DNA of 64,000 nucleotides, taken from positions 62,001 to 126,000 of the forward strand of contig CANRFO010000005.1 of the NCBI GenBank assembly GCA_947629925.1, given 5' to 3'. Below, in pieces: positions 11,234 to 20,141 of this stretch. The notes below the pieces were generated by a model. The model searched no databases. It had not been told where the DNA came from and saw nothing but the letters and a program-made list of their open reading frames with translations. Every line of letters starts with the position of its first letter. Positions within the stretch are counted from its first letter, which is position 1. The stretch comes from an uncultured Ruminiclostridium sp. (lineage in GTDB: Bacteria; Bacillota; Clostridia; Oscillospirales; Ruminococcaceae). The translations under genes were made by a program, and so were the position numbers.

Positions 11234-11262
11234 ATTTTATACTATATATATGTTTTTGTCAA
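11234..11262 (-). promoter_or_regulatory. Consensus promoter of the GH43-GH13-AKR operon
   Basis: On the minus strand TTGACA (11257-11262), a 17-base spacer and TAAAAT (11234-11239) lie about 54 bases before the GH43 ATG. This is a near-perfect vegetative promoter. Confidence 0.85.
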
Positions 11263-11281
11263 TGCGAAAAAGTGACAAAAT

Positions 11282-11310
11282 AAAGTCCTCGGCATATAAC
11301 CGAGGACTTT
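11282..11310 (-). terminator. Terminator of the sugar-binding lipoprotein gene
   Basis: AAAGTCCTCGG and CCGAGGACTTT form an 11-bp perfect stem with a seven-base loop, 25 bases after the stop of the solute-binding protein. On the minus strand it is followed by TTTATTTTG. It separates this gene from the GH43 operon promoter. Confidence 0.88.
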
Positions 11311-11334
11311 GAATTGTGTCGTTTTAAACGGAAT

Positions 11335-12963
11335 TTAATCTTCTGCGGGAGGAGTTGTTGTGATTTCTTCGCCTCTTGCGTCTGCCGCCATTCTGTCGCG
11401 GTAGGGCTGGAGATAGCCTTCAACTACACCGTAAATAGATTCCATCTCGTTGGTGTAAGAAATATCGCCGAATACAAGACCGTCAAGCAGATGGTCAGTA
11501 CCGTCAACAAAGAGGTTCTTGAAGTCAACGCTGAAACCGTAAAGGTTATCATAAAGCAGAGTGTACTTGGTGCCGTCCAGCATATCCTTGTACATATCAT
11601 ACTGTTCGTCAGTCCATACAGCCTTATACTTTTCTTTTCTCGGAGTTCCGCATACAGGGCAGGTGTCTACGCCTAATTCGTTTTCTTCAACTGTGAACAT
11701 ATGTCTGCCCTTGTCGTCGGCGTTTTCGGAAGTATCGCCGCAGTCCGGGTTAGCACACTTAGGATAGTATGAAGGAGAATCGTCAGTCATCTTTGCTCTT
11801 TCGTTTGCAATATTTTCAGGATCAGCCTGTTCGGTGCGGAGTAATGTGATCCAGTCAATAGCGCCCTTTACATTGGGAGCACCTGCGGGTACAAGGTAGC
11901 CGAAAGAGTCGGTAGCCTGATAATATACATCAGAAGCGTCATCTCTGGGGAAGGGGATAAACTTCATCTCATTGGGTATGCCTGCTCCGTCCAAGGATTC
12001 CTTGGCTGCGGGATAAGACCATGTAGGCTCCATTCCCAGGAAGAGAAGCTGACCGTCCTTGAACGCTTCACCGGGATCGATATAGCCGCTTACCTTACCG
12101 TTTGCGACCTGTTCGGCGGTAGCGCCCACAAGTCCCTGCTTACGCAGACCTTCCAGCCACTGCATGCAGCGAACTATATCTGCGTCCTTCAGGTTGTTGT
12201 AAATATTTCCGTCTTTTACTTCGATTATCTTCTTGCCTGTGGTATAGGAGAACGCAAGCGCTCCTACGCCGTTGTATGCGATATGATTTACAGGGTCGAT
12301 ATTCTGCCACTGCTTGAGCAGCTCCTCAAAGGCAGACCATGTCCATGTTCCGTCCTGAACCATTTTTATAGGATCGGGAATACCGTTTTCTTCAAGCACA
12401 CGGTTGTTGTAGTTAAGAGCGAAAGATGTCTTATTAAGATAAGGCACATAGAAATGTTTTCCGTTGTATGCGTACTGTTCAGCCGTAGGCTTCATTTCAG
12501 ACCAAAGGTCGCTGTCAAGATCTATGTAGCTGTCAAGAGGAGTAAACATGTTGAAGCTTGCTCCGTGAGGGAATACCCAGCCTTCATAGCGTATTATATC
12601 GGGAGAATCGCCTGTTGCGATCTTTGTGCCGAGCATTTCGGCATAGTTGAGCGATGTAGCGGTAGCTTCTACCTCAACCTCGCCGCCGTATCTTTCTTTG
12701 AACAAAGTCAGCATATCAGCGCTTGCTGTTTCAAAGTTGTTTTCATAAGTCAGATACTTGATTATGCCTGTTTCGGCAGATTCATCAATTTGTGGTGCAG
12801 TTGCTTCTGCGAAAGATGCTGAAGTGGTAGTAGCGGTGGTTCCGTCGCCGATGTTATTATCAGTACCTCCCCCGCTTGGATTGCTGCTGTTGTTGCATGC
12901 TGTCATACTCAGCACCATTGCGGCGGAAAGAACCGCAGCCAGCAGTTTGTTGGTAGTTTTCAT
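11335..12963 (-). CDS. Carbohydrate ABC transporter substrate-binding lipoprotein with Cys4 insert
   Basis: A 542-residue extracellular solute-binding protein (family 1 type). The start MKTTNKLL is followed by a signal peptide ending in the lipobox LSMTAC, so it is anchored by a lipidated Cys near residue 22, then a Ser/Thr/Gly-rich linker. Binding-fold motifs include ATGDSPDIIRYEGW and YLNKTSFALNYN. Between residues about 410 and 460 is an unusual insert with CANPDC and DTCPVCGTPRKEK, a CX4C...CX2C pattern resembling a zinc ribbon. The ATG at 12963 has GGAACGGAAG just upstream. No permease or ATPase genes adjoin it, so the partner transporter is elsewhere; proximity to the GH43/GH13 operon suggests oligosaccharide uptake. 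Confidence 0.88.
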   Translation of the reverse strand: MKTTNKLLAAVLSAAMVLSMTACNNSSNPSGGGTDNNIGDGTTATTTSASFAEATAPQIDESAETGIIKYLTYENNFETASADMLTLFKERYGGEVEVEATATSLNYAEMLGTKIATGDSPDIIRYEGWVFPHGASFNMFTPLDSYIDLDSDLWSEMKPTAEQYAYNGKHFYVPYLNKTSFALNYNNRVLEENGIPDPIKMVQDGTWTWSAFEELLKQWQNIDPVNHIAYNGVGALAFSYTTGKKIIEVKDGNIYNNLKDADIVRCMQWLEGLRKQGLVGATAEQVANGKVSGYIDPGEAFKDGQLLFLGMEPTWSYPAAKESLDGAGIPNEMKFIPFPRDDASDVYYQATDSFGYLVPAGAPNVKGAIDWITLLRTEQADPENIANERAKMTDDSPSYYPKCANPDCGDTSENADDKGRHMFTVEENELGVDTCPVCGTPRKEKYKAVWTDEQYDMYKDMLDGTKYTLLYDNLYGFSVDFKNLFVDGTDHLLDGLVFGDISYTNEMESIYGVVEGYLQPYRDRMAADARGEEITTTPPAED

Positions 12964-12992
12964 TCTTCCGTTCCTTTCATTAGTGGGTTTTA

Positions 12993-13030
12993 TGTCAGCC
13001 CTATGCTGACATTTATACACTTATATTATA
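12993..13030 (-). promoter_or_regulatory. Promoter -10 with adjacent 19-bp operator-like palindrome
   Basis: On the minus strand a TATAAT lies at 13025-13030. TGTCAGC and GCTGACA form a perfect 7+5+7 palindrome at 12993-13011, just after the expected transcription start and 30 bases before the lipoprotein ATG. The position fits a repressor operator. No clear -35 was found. Confidence 0.55.
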
Positions 13031-13306
13031 TCATTTTAGCTCTGCATTCGATAGAATAATTCTGACATAATTCAACTAAAATGAGAGTGCTTCGGCCTGA
13101 AAACACTCTGTTTTTTATTTCAGTCCTCCACACACGGATCAAAGAGTCAAAAGCCTGAAAATCAGCAAATACCTTATAATAAAAAAGTAAAAACAGTAAA
13201 ATTGTACATATATTTTTATATGCATGAACAGAGTTGCTATTTTTAAGATTAGTATAATTGTGACATAAATAAAATTGAATATGGGAATAATCGGCTTTTA
13301 CACCGC
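13031..13306. other. A/T-rich intergenic stretch with one hairpin
   Basis: No gene is visible. AGAGTG and CACTCT pair around a 14-base loop at 13084-13109, followed on the plus strand by TTTTTTATTT. It looks like a terminator although no plus-strand gene precedes it. On the minus strand it lies upstream of the lipoprotein promoter. The rest is A/T-rich without a clear signal. Confidence 0.4.
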
Positions 13307-13308
13307 AA

Positions 13309-13334
13309 AAAAGGACAGGCGAACCTGTCCTTTT
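13309..13334 (-). terminator. Terminator after the acidic membrane protein
   Basis: AAAAGGACAGG, loop CGAA, CCTGTCCTTTT: an 11-bp perfect stem with a stable tetraloop, 18 bases past the stop of the 97-residue gene, with T runs on both sides. Confidence 0.9.
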
Positions 13335-13352
13335 ATTTTCATCTGATAGATC

Positions 13353-13646
13353 TTAAAGCTGCTGTTCCTCTTCTTCCTCTGCAGCTTCTTCAGCCACATT
13401 TTCAACTGCGTCTTCAATTGCGTCGGCTATATCGTCAGCGGCATCTTCAACTGAATCTTCTTCATCATTGAAAAAGTTTTCAAATTCTTCATCATCTACC
13501 GCGTCGTCTAAAGGATCAAACTCAGGAAAATCGTCATCTTCCTCCTTTGTCTTTATCAGTTTGTCCTTCAGCAGCATTGTAGCGACAAAAGCGCCGCCGA
13601 TAACTGCGATTATTCCGATGAGAAATCCGACAAGTCCCTTATTCAT
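13353..13646 (-). CDS. Small acidic membrane-anchored protein
   Basis: 97 residues. One N-terminal membrane segment (GLVGFLIGIIAVIGGAFVATML, about residues 4-25), a short basic KDKLIKTK, then an almost entirely Asp/Glu/Ala tail. No domain is recognised. An AGGAGG site eight bases before the ATG and a dedicated terminator support a real gene. The acidic tail would face the cytoplasm if the basic segment follows the positive-inside rule. It is the last gene of the minus-strand run that begins with asp23/fakA, although each has its own spacing. The function is unknown. Confidence 0.75.
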   Translation of the reverse strand: MNKGLVGFLIGIIAVIGGAFVATMLLKDKLIKTKEEDDDFPEFDPLDDAVDDEEFENFFNDEEDSVEDAADDIADAIEDAVENVAEEAAEEEEEQQL

Positions 13647-13745
13647 TTATAAATCCTCCTAAAAAGCATTTTCTTTTTACCATTATATAACAAAATCCGT
13701 TTTTTTTCAAGTCCTATGCAAAATATAGCAAAATAAACAAATATG

Positions 13746-14525
13746 TTACAAATTTCCTGTTAAATTCATCAACACAGCAAGCGCCGCCACAGGCGCCGTC
13801 TCACATCTTAAAATCCTTTTCCCCAGCGTAGCGGCAACTATTCCGTGTTCCGCGGCAAATTTTGCCTCCTCTGCCTCAAAACCGCCCTCACTGCCTATGA
13901 AAACGTCGATTTCCTTTGCGTTTTCAAGCGGGAGCTCCGATAATTTCATTCCGCCGCATTCATAAAAAAGTATCCCCGTTTTTTCGACAGAATATTCCGT
14001 CACAGCTTTTTTAAAATCTGTCAAATCGCCTATCTGCGGTATTTTTCCTCGTCCGCACTGCTTTGACGCCTCTTCGGCGATTTTCTGCCATCTTTGGATT
14101 TTTTTGCCTGCATTTTTTTCATCGGGACGTGAAACGCACCTCTTTGACAAAACGGGAACTATCCTTGAAACTCCAAGCTCCGTTGCCTTCTGAACGATAA
14201 AGTCCATTTTGTCCCCTTTGGGAAGACACTGGTACAGCGTAACGAAAACATCAGGCTCCGCCTCGTTTTTCTGCCTGTCCATAACCGCAAATTCCACATA
14301 GTCCTTATTCACAGCGGTTATCCTGCAAAGGCTGTCCTCGCCGTTTCCGTCGCACAGCACCGCCAGCTCTCCCGCTTTCATACGCAGGACAGTAGCAATA
14401 TGCTTTGCGTCCTCTCCCGTTATAATAACGCTTTTGCCGCTGGTATCGGCAAAAAATCTGGGGTATCTCCACCGCTCGATTTTTTCCTCGGTTATCACCT
14501 TTTCAAAATCCTCGTTCAATTTCAA
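13746..14525 (-). CDS. rsmE: 16S rRNA m3U1498 methyltransferase RsmE
   Basis: SPOUT-class methyltransferase that N3-methylates U1498 of 16S rRNA. An N-terminal PUA-like RNA-binding part (YPRFFADTSGKS, HIATVLRMKAG) is followed by the knotted SPOUT domain with IGSEGGFEAEEAKFA and LGKRILRCETAPVAAL, the SAM-binding loops. It is 259 residues, about 15 longer than many homologues because of an N-terminal extension. The only good ribosome site (GGTGGAGAG) supports that longer start. It starts 12 bases after recG. Confidence 0.94.
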   Translation of the reverse strand: MKLNEDFEKVITEEKIERWRYPRFFADTSGKSVIITGEDAKHIATVLRMKAGELAVLCDGNGEDSLCRITAVNKDYVEFAVMDRQKNEAEPDVFVTLYQCLPKGDKMDFIVQKATELGVSRIVPVLSKRCVSRPDEKNAGKKIQRWQKIAEEASKQCGRGKIPQIGDLTDFKKAVTEYSVEKTGILFYECGGMKLSELPLENAKEIDVFIGSEGGFEAEEAKFAAEHGIVAATLGKRILRCETAPVAALAVLMNLTGNL

Positions 14526-14537
14526 CTCTCCACCGCC

Positions 14538-16550
14538 TTAATTAAAGCCGAATTTCTCTCCGATGCTGAACAGCCGCTTTGTAAGCTCTCTCAGCCCCTT
14601 ATTCTTTTCCTTTGTCAGTTTAGGGTCGTCCTTCAGGATCGCCGCCGAATATCTTTGCACCTGCTTCACCGTTTCCATATTTCCCGTCATACTTGCGATT
14701 TTCAGCGGCGGCAGCCCGTGCTGCGCATATCCGAAGAAATCTCCCGGACCTCTTAATTCCAAGTCCTTGTCCGCTATCTCAAATCCGTTGCTTGTAGCGA
14801 CCATCGTTTCCATTCTCGTCTTTGTGTATTCGGTCTTGCTGTCGCTCACCAGTATGCAGTGCGACTGAACGTTTCCCCGTCCTACACGTCCTCTCAGCTG
14901 ATGGAGCTGTGATAGCCCGAACTGCTCCGCATTTTCTATTATCATCACCACAGCGTTGGGAACGTCAACTCCCACCTCGATAACTGTTGTTGAAACAAGA
15001 ACAGAGACCTTGTTCGCCTTAAAGTCCGCCATAACAGCGTCCTTTTCCGCCTGTTTCATTTTTCCGTGGAGCAGTCCCACTGAAATACCTGAAAAATATC
15101 CGTTTTTCAGCTTTTCAAAATAAGCCGTTGCGGCAGTCTTTTCGCTTGCTCCCTCCTCGATCAGCGGACACACGATATAAGCCTGATACCCCGTTTTAAC
15201 ATACTTTATCACAAAATTATACAGCCGCTGATGATAGCTTTCGTCCACCCAGTACGTCCTTATGGGTATTCGTCCTTTCGGCATTTCGTCCAGCGCTGAG
15301 ATATCCAGATCGGCATATATCATCAGCGCCAGCGTTCTGGGAATAGGCGTAGCCGACATTACAAGGCTGTGAGGGCTTGTCCCTTTCGCCTGCAATTCCG
15401 ACCTTTGCGCCACGCCGAAACGGTGCTGTTCGTCTGTTACCGAAAGCCCCAGCTCCTTGAATTCCACATTTTTTTGTATCAGCGCCTGCGTTCCCACGGC
15501 GACCAGCGATTTTCCGCTTTTCAGCCGTTCTTTAACCTCATTTTTTTCCTTTTGTGAAAGAGAACCTGTCAGCAACTCCACCTTTATCCCAAATGGCTCA
15601 AGAAACGCCGAAAGGCTGTCCCTATGCTGTTTTGCCAGAATTTCCGTAGGCGCCATCAGGCTTGACTGCACCCCGTTCTTTGCCGCAAAATACATCAGCG
15701 CCGCCGCCACCAGCGTTTTGCCGCTGCCCACGTCGCCCTGCAAAAGCCTGTTCATCGGCAGCTCGCCCAGCATATCTGCAATACATTCCTCCACTGCTCT
15801 TTTCTGAGCATTTGTGGGAACAAAGGGCAGGGAACCGTAAAACCCACTCATATCCACAGGCTTCAGCCTTACTCCCGCCTTGCTTTTTTTCCTGTTTTTC
15901 AACAGCATAAGCCCAAGCTGCAGCACCAGCAGCTCCTCAAATATCAGCCTGTACTTAGCCTTATCCAGCATTTCCGCGCTTTCGGGGAAATGAATATTCC
16001 TCAGCGCCTCATCGATAGGGAGCAATCCCGCTTTTTCTCTGATATAATTCGGCAAAAGCTCCTCGCCCTTGTAAATATCCAGCGCCGTCCTCATATTTGC
16101 GGCTATCATATTGTTTGACAGCCCTTTTGTGAGAGAATATTTGGGAGTTATTTTATTTTCCGCCCACTCGGGGATAAACAGCGGGGAAGCGATCTCTTTT
16201 TTTGCAAAATCAAAGTTTACTTTTCCGTAAAAAAGATAACTCTGCCCAACCACTAACTTGTCAAAGGAAAACTGCGTGTTGAAGAACGTCACCAGCATTT
16301 CGTCCGTGTCGTCGCTTATCGCCGCTTGATATACCACTATCCTCCCAAGGTGCGGGCGGAATTTTTTGACGACCCTTCCTTTAAAAGCGCAGCTTTCCCC
16401 GTTTTCTATCTCGCAGATATTTTTCGGAGCGCTGAAATCAATATAATCTCTGGGATAAAACTCTACCAATCCCTCAACGGTGGTTATCCCCAGCTTTTCG
16501 TACAGCTTGGCTTTTTTCTCGCCCACGCCTTTGAGATACGTTATATCCAT
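14538..16550 (-). CDS. recG: ATP-dependent DNA helicase RecG
   Basis: Branch-migration helicase that processes stalled forks and recombination intermediates. It has an N-terminal wedge/OB domain (residues 1-200) and two helicase domains. Walker A is LLQGDVGSGKTLVAA, motif II DEQHRFGV, motif III VMSATPIPRTL, and motif VI QLRGRVGRG. The length of 670 is normal. The ATG lies six bases after the GNAT stop, with GTGAGG upstream, so the two genes are coupled. Confidence 0.97.
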   Translation of the reverse strand: MDITYLKGVGEKKAKLYEKLGITTVEGLVEFYPRDYIDFSAPKNICEIENGESCAFKGRVVKKFRPHLGRIVVYQAAISDDTDEMLVTFFNTQFSFDKLVVGQSYLFYGKVNFDFAKKEIASPLFIPEWAENKITPKYSLTKGLSNNMIAANMRTALDIYKGEELLPNYIREKAGLLPIDEALRNIHFPESAEMLDKAKYRLIFEELLVLQLGLMLLKNRKKSKAGVRLKPVDMSGFYGSLPFVPTNAQKRAVEECIADMLGELPMNRLLQGDVGSGKTLVAAALMYFAAKNGVQSSLMAPTEILAKQHRDSLSAFLEPFGIKVELLTGSLSQKEKNEVKERLKSGKSLVAVGTQALIQKNVEFKELGLSVTDEQHRFGVAQRSELQAKGTSPHSLVMSATPIPRTLALMIYADLDISALDEMPKGRIPIRTYWVDESYHQRLYNFVIKYVKTGYQAYIVCPLIEEGASEKTAATAYFEKLKNGYFSGISVGLLHGKMKQAEKDAVMADFKANKVSVLVSTTVIEVGVDVPNAVVMIIENAEQFGLSQLHQLRGRVGRGNVQSHCILVSDSKTEYTKTRMETMVATSNGFEIADKDLELRGPGDFFGYAQHGLPPLKIASMTGNMETVKQVQRYSAAILKDDPKLTKEKNKGLRELTKRLFSIGEKFGFN

Positions 16551-16556
16551 AAAACC

Positions 16557-17087
16557 TCACTCAAGATCCAGCCTGTAAAATTTTGCCTGAAAAACTCTCC
16601 CGTCAAAGCAGGTGTAGCTCCCGTCCTTCCAGTAGTGCATACCCGCCTTTTCCATAACTCTCCCGCTTGCGGGATTGTCCACTGCGTGATCGGAATATAT
16701 CTGCTTTATCCCGATACTTTTCAGATATTCTATTATCCCCCTGACCGCCTCGGTGGTATATCCGTTTCCCCAGTAGTCGTAAGCGATATTGTACCCTATG
16801 GAGTACATCTGATATTCAGGTTTAAATATTGCGCCGCCGCTTCCGATAAGCATTCCCGTGCTTTTAAGCTGAAATCCCCATTGAAGAGACCCGCTGTCCT
16901 CCTCGTCGTAATGCTTTATCGTTCCCGCCAGCCACTCTTTTGTCACTTCCACGGAATGATGCGTAGTGTAAATCATAAATTTTGTAACTCTCCCATCGCC
17001 TGTCCACGTTTTGTAAATGTGTTCCGCATCCTCTATCCTCAGCTTTCTAAGCAAAAGCCTTTCGGTTTCAATCTCTTTGAATTTCAT
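16557..17087 (-). CDS. GNAT family N-acetyltransferase (RimJ/RimL-like)
   Basis: 176 residues with the RimJ-type opening (ETERLLLRKLRIEDAEHIY), the acetyl-CoA loop in YWGNGYTTEAVRG, and the C-terminal VDNPASGRVMEKAGM. These enzymes acetylate protein N termini or small amines; the substrate is unknown. It is first in a short run with recG and rsmE. A strong hairpin separates it from fakA upstream. Confidence 0.9.
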   Translation of the reverse strand: MKFKEIETERLLLRKLRIEDAEHIYKTWTGDGRVTKFMIYTTHHSVEVTKEWLAGTIKHYDEEDSGSLQWGFQLKSTGMLIGSGGAIFKPEYQMYSIGYNIAYDYWGNGYTTEAVRGIIEYLKSIGIKQIYSDHAVDNPASGRVMEKAGMHYWKDGSYTCFDGRVFQAKFYRLDLE

Positions 17088-17105
17088 AAATTTCTCCCTG
17101 CTGAA

Positions 17106-17129
17106 AAAGAGAACCGTACGGTTCTCTTT
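17106..17129 (-). terminator. Perfect palindromic hairpin after fakA
   Basis: AAAGAGAACCGTACGGTTCTCTTT is a 24-base perfect inverted repeat lying 54 bases past the fakA stop and 19 bases before the GNAT start. It acts most simply as a terminator, possibly partial so that recG is still read. Confidence 0.7.
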
Positions 17130-17182
17130 AGAAAATCAGCATTTATTCAGTTTTTCATGATACTGAGCAATTGCTTATCAGC

Positions 17183-18838
17183 TTACTCCACCGAAACGAT
17201 ATAGTAGTAAATAGGCTGTCCGCCGTTTACCAGCACGATCTCCAGATCGTCGCCCAGCTTTGATTTCAGCAGCTGATATGCCTCCTCTGCGCTTTCATCA
17301 GTGACGTCCGCTCCATAAATAACGGTTATATAAGAAGAATCACCCTTTAAAAGCTTTTTGGTAACTTTAAGCAGTGCCTTCTGGACATCTCTTTCCACAA
17401 ACGCCAGCTTTCCGTTTTCCATAGCTAAAATATCGCCCTGCTTTATCTTCTTGCCGTCAAAATCACTGTCTCTTACCGCAAAGGTGATAGAACCTGTTCC
17501 CACGTTATCAAGAGCCGCTGTCATGTTGACACTGTTTTCGCTTACGGAAGCTTCACTATCAAACGCGATCATGGCTGATATACCCTGCGGGATAGTCCTT
17601 GACTGCAATACGATAACATTCCTGTCAGTCACAAGCTTTGCCGCTTGTTCAGCCGCCATAATGATATTTTTGTTATTCGGGAGAACAAAAACGTTTTCCG
17701 CTGGAGTAGCCAACACAGCCTCTTCAATATCCTCAGTAGAGGGATTAGACGTCTGCCCGCCTCTTACGATACTGTCAACGCCCAGATCGGTAAAGATAGC
17801 TTCAAGTCCTGCGCCGTTCACCACTGAAACGAACCCGAACTTCTTTTCAGGCTTTACAGGCTGAGCTTTTTGCTTCTTTGCCATTTCCACCTTTTTCTTC
17901 TGGGTCTTATGCTGTTCCTTCATATTTTCGATTTTCATATTCACCAGCGGACCGAATTTTATCCCCTGTTCAAGCGCTTTTCCGGGATGTTCGGTGTGAA
18001 CGTGTACTTTGATTATATCATCGTCGTCCACTACTACCACGCTGTCGCCTATGCTCTCAAGGTAAGCTCTCAGCGAGCTTGCGTCTTTGCTGCTTGGCGT
18101 CTTTTTAACAATGAACTCGGTGCAGTAGGTAAATTCAATATCCGCTTTTACGCTTCCTGCGGCGTTGGTAATAACAGGTTCTTTCTTGGCGTTTTCATTC
18201 TCGCCTGCGCTGTCGGAAATTATCTCTCCTCCGTCGATGACCTGCTTCATTCCCTCCAGTATAACAAGGAATCCTTTTCCGCCCGCGTCTACTACTCCCG
18301 CCTTTTCAAGCACAGGAAGAAGCTTCGGCGTATTGTCAAGCGACGTTTTTGCAGTTTCGATAAGAGCGGCAAATACCTCGGAAATATCCTCGGTTTCCTC
18401 TGCTTTTTTCACAGCGGCTTCGGCGCTTTCTCTCGCAACTGTAAGCACAGTGCCTTCAGTGGGATTCATGACAGATTTATAAGCCGCTTCCACGCCCTTT
18501 GTGAGCGCGGCGGCAAAATCCTTTGCGGAAGCCTCGGTCTTGTCCTTCAGCCCCTTTGAAAGCCCTCTGAACAAAAGTGAAAGAATAACACCTGAATTGC
18601 CTCTTGCGCCTCTCAGCATAGCTGACGCGGTAGTGCCTGCCACAGCGCCCGCCGTTACGTCGTCGCTCATTTCTTTAAGCTCAGGGAGAGCGTTTTTGAT
18701 GGTCATAGACATATTCGTACCTGTATCTCCGTCGGGAACAGGGAACACGTTAAGCTCGTCCACCTCCGCCTTATGGATTATGATATTGTAAGCTCCCGAT
18801 ATGATCGCGTCACGGAGCATTTTTCCGCTGATATTCAA
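17183..18838 (-). CDS. fakA: Fatty acid kinase subunit FakA (DAK2 domain, YloV)
   Basis: Phosphorylates fatty acids bound to FakB for use in phospholipid synthesis. The N-terminal DhaL-type nucleotide-binding domain shows FPVPDGDTGTNMSMT and RGARGNSGVILS, the residues that hold Mg-ATP. The middle and C-terminal parts (residues 220-551) include the conserved acceptor region (VFVLPNNKNIIMAAEQA) and end near GGQPIYYYIVSVE, as in YloV. Its length (551) is normal. It lies directly after the Asp23 gene, the usual yloU-yloV arrangement of Firmicutes. No FakB/DegV gene is in the window. Confidence 0.93.
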   Translation of the reverse strand: MNISGKMLRDAIISGAYNIIIHKAEVDELNVFPVPDGDTGTNMSMTIKNALPELKEMSDDVTAGAVAGTTASAMLRGARGNSGVILSLLFRGLSKGLKDKTEASAKDFAAALTKGVEAAYKSVMNPTEGTVLTVARESAEAAVKKAEETEDISEVFAALIETAKTSLDNTPKLLPVLEKAGVVDAGGKGFLVILEGMKQVIDGGEIISDSAGENENAKKEPVITNAAGSVKADIEFTYCTEFIVKKTPSSKDASSLRAYLESIGDSVVVVDDDDIIKVHVHTEHPGKALEQGIKFGPLVNMKIENMKEQHKTQKKKVEMAKKQKAQPVKPEKKFGFVSVVNGAGLEAIFTDLGVDSIVRGGQTSNPSTEDIEEAVLATPAENVFVLPNNKNIIMAAEQAAKLVTDRNVIVLQSRTIPQGISAMIAFDSEASVSENSVNMTAALDNVGTGSITFAVRDSDFDGKKIKQGDILAMENGKLAFVERDVQKALLKVTKKLLKGDSSYITVIYGADVTDESAEEAYQLLKSKLGDDLEIVLVNGGQPIYYYIVSVE

Positions 18839-18858
18839 AGCAGTTTTCTCCTCTGTTA

Positions 18859-19218
18859 TTATGATTTTATGTTGTCAACAAAAACATTCACTGATTCAAC
18901 TTCAAGGTCGGTTTCTTCATTTACGGCATAGGAAATTTTATGCTGGATACTTTTCACTACTGAGGATATGTTCACTCCGTACATGACCGTTATATGCAGG
19001 TCTATCTGCAATTTCCCGTCTGAGTTTCTCACGGCTACGCCTTTATCTGCGTTTCTCTTTTTGCCGATGAAAGGCAGCGATTCAAGCAGCGACCGCCCAA
19101 CGCTTGCAGAATTTATGTCCGCAACGCCGAAGCAGTCTTTCAGCGTACTTCCGATAAGCTGTTCAAAATAATTGCGTGATATATTTATATCACCGAGATG
19201 GCTTCGTACAACTACCAA
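18859..19218 (-). CDS. Asp23/Gls24 family protein (YloU-like)
   Basis: 119 residues with the family start GDINISRNYFEQLIG and the alternating hydrophobic core (LQIDLHITVMYGVNISSVVKSIQHKI). Asp23 proteins are abundant envelope-stress or membrane-associated proteins. The gene is upstream of fakA by 20 bases, matching the widespread yloU-yloV pair and suggesting a link with lipid or cell-envelope metabolism. Confidence 0.93.
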   Translation of the reverse strand: MVVVRSHLGDINISRNYFEQLIGSTLKDCFGVADINSASVGRSLLESLPFIGKKRNADKGVAVRNSDGKLQIDLHITVMYGVNISSVVKSIQHKISYAVNEETDLEVESVNVFVDNIKS

Positions 19219-19277
19219 TACAAACGCCTCCTTTTACATATTACATGCACATAAAATATTTTAACATAAATTTGATA

Positions 19278-20141
19278 TTATTTCAAGCCTTGCACAGGCT
19301 TCGCAACAAATTTAAAGGGAAAATCAAAATATTTCGCCGCATTTTCCGCCTTTTCTTCATTTTCAAAAATTCCGAAAACACCGCTTCCGCTTCCTGTAAG
19401 AGAAGCAGATATCGCTCCCTTTGCTTTCATATCCGACTTTATTTTTCCTATTCTTTCGTCTTTGTAAAGCTTTTCAAAAACGTTATACGCCTTTTCTCCC
19501 TCATATCCTTTTTTCTTTTCAAGCTCTTCGATAAACCCTTCAAAATCTCCTGTACCGCTGACAGGCTGTTTATCGTACAATTTGTACGCTTCTGCGGTAT
19601 TGCAGGAAAAATTCGGCTTTACTATCAGAATACGCAGACTATCATCAAGCCCGCTTATGCTTTTCATCTCATCTCCGACGCCTTTGCAGACGGCCGCTCC
19701 TCCTCTGATACAAAACGGAACGTCTGCGCCGAGATTTGCCCCTGCTTTTTCAAGTGCGGGAAGACTCACGATGTTGCCGCAAAGTCTGTTCATGGCGATA
19801 AGCACAGCGGCTCCGTCGGTGCTGCTTCCGCCAAGACCTGCCATGACAGGGATATTCTTCTTTATGTCAATATAAACAGCAGCTTCAATACCGTTTTTTT
19901 CAATAAACATTTTTGCCGCCTTAAAAGCTATGTTTTTTTCATCGCATGGTATTGACGGTTCGTCGCAGGAAACGAAGATCCCTTTTCCATCGCAAAGCCT
20001 TACATTGACCGTATCGGCAACGGACACCTGCTGCATTACGGTGCTGAGAGAATGATAGCCGTTTTCCAGCTTTCCCGTTATATCAAGAAAAAGATTTATC
20101 TTAGCGTATGCGGGAACAGTGATCTCACCCTTAAAGCTCAT
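19278..20141 (-). CDS. ispE: 4-diphosphocytidyl-2-C-methyl-D-erythritol kinase IspE
   Basis: GHMP kinase of the MEP isoprenoid pathway, phosphorylating CDP-ME. The start motif PAYAKINLFLDI, ATP loop PVMAGLGGSSTDGAA and late GSGSGVFGIF are all present. The length is 287 residues. It overlaps the aminotransferase stop by 11 bases, so it is translated as the last gene of the PHP-Lrp-aminotransferase-ispE run. Confidence 0.96.
   Translation of the reverse strand: MSFKGEITVPAYAKINLFLDITGKLENGYHSLSTVMQQVSVADTVNVRLCDGKGIFVSCDEPSIPCDEKNIAFKAAKMFIEKNGIEAAVYIDIKKNIPVMAGLGGSSTDGAAVLIAMNRLCGNIVSLPALEKAGANLGADVPFCIRGGAAVCKGVGDEMKSISGLDDSLRILIVKPNFSCNTAEAYKLYDKQPVSGTGDFEGFIEELEKKKGYEGEKAYNVFEKLYKDERIGKIKSDMKAKGAISASLTGSGSGVFGIFENEEKAENAAKYFDFPFKFVAKPVQGLK

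Noticed and set aside
13084-13116. Plus-strand terminator-like hairpin
   Set aside because: No plus-strand gene precedes it; kept only as a hairpin in the intergenic entry.
19176-19955. 259-codon plus-strand ORF
   Set aside because: Antisense to ispE, which has intact GHMP kinase motifs; Phe-rich composition is typical of reversed Lys/Glu codons.
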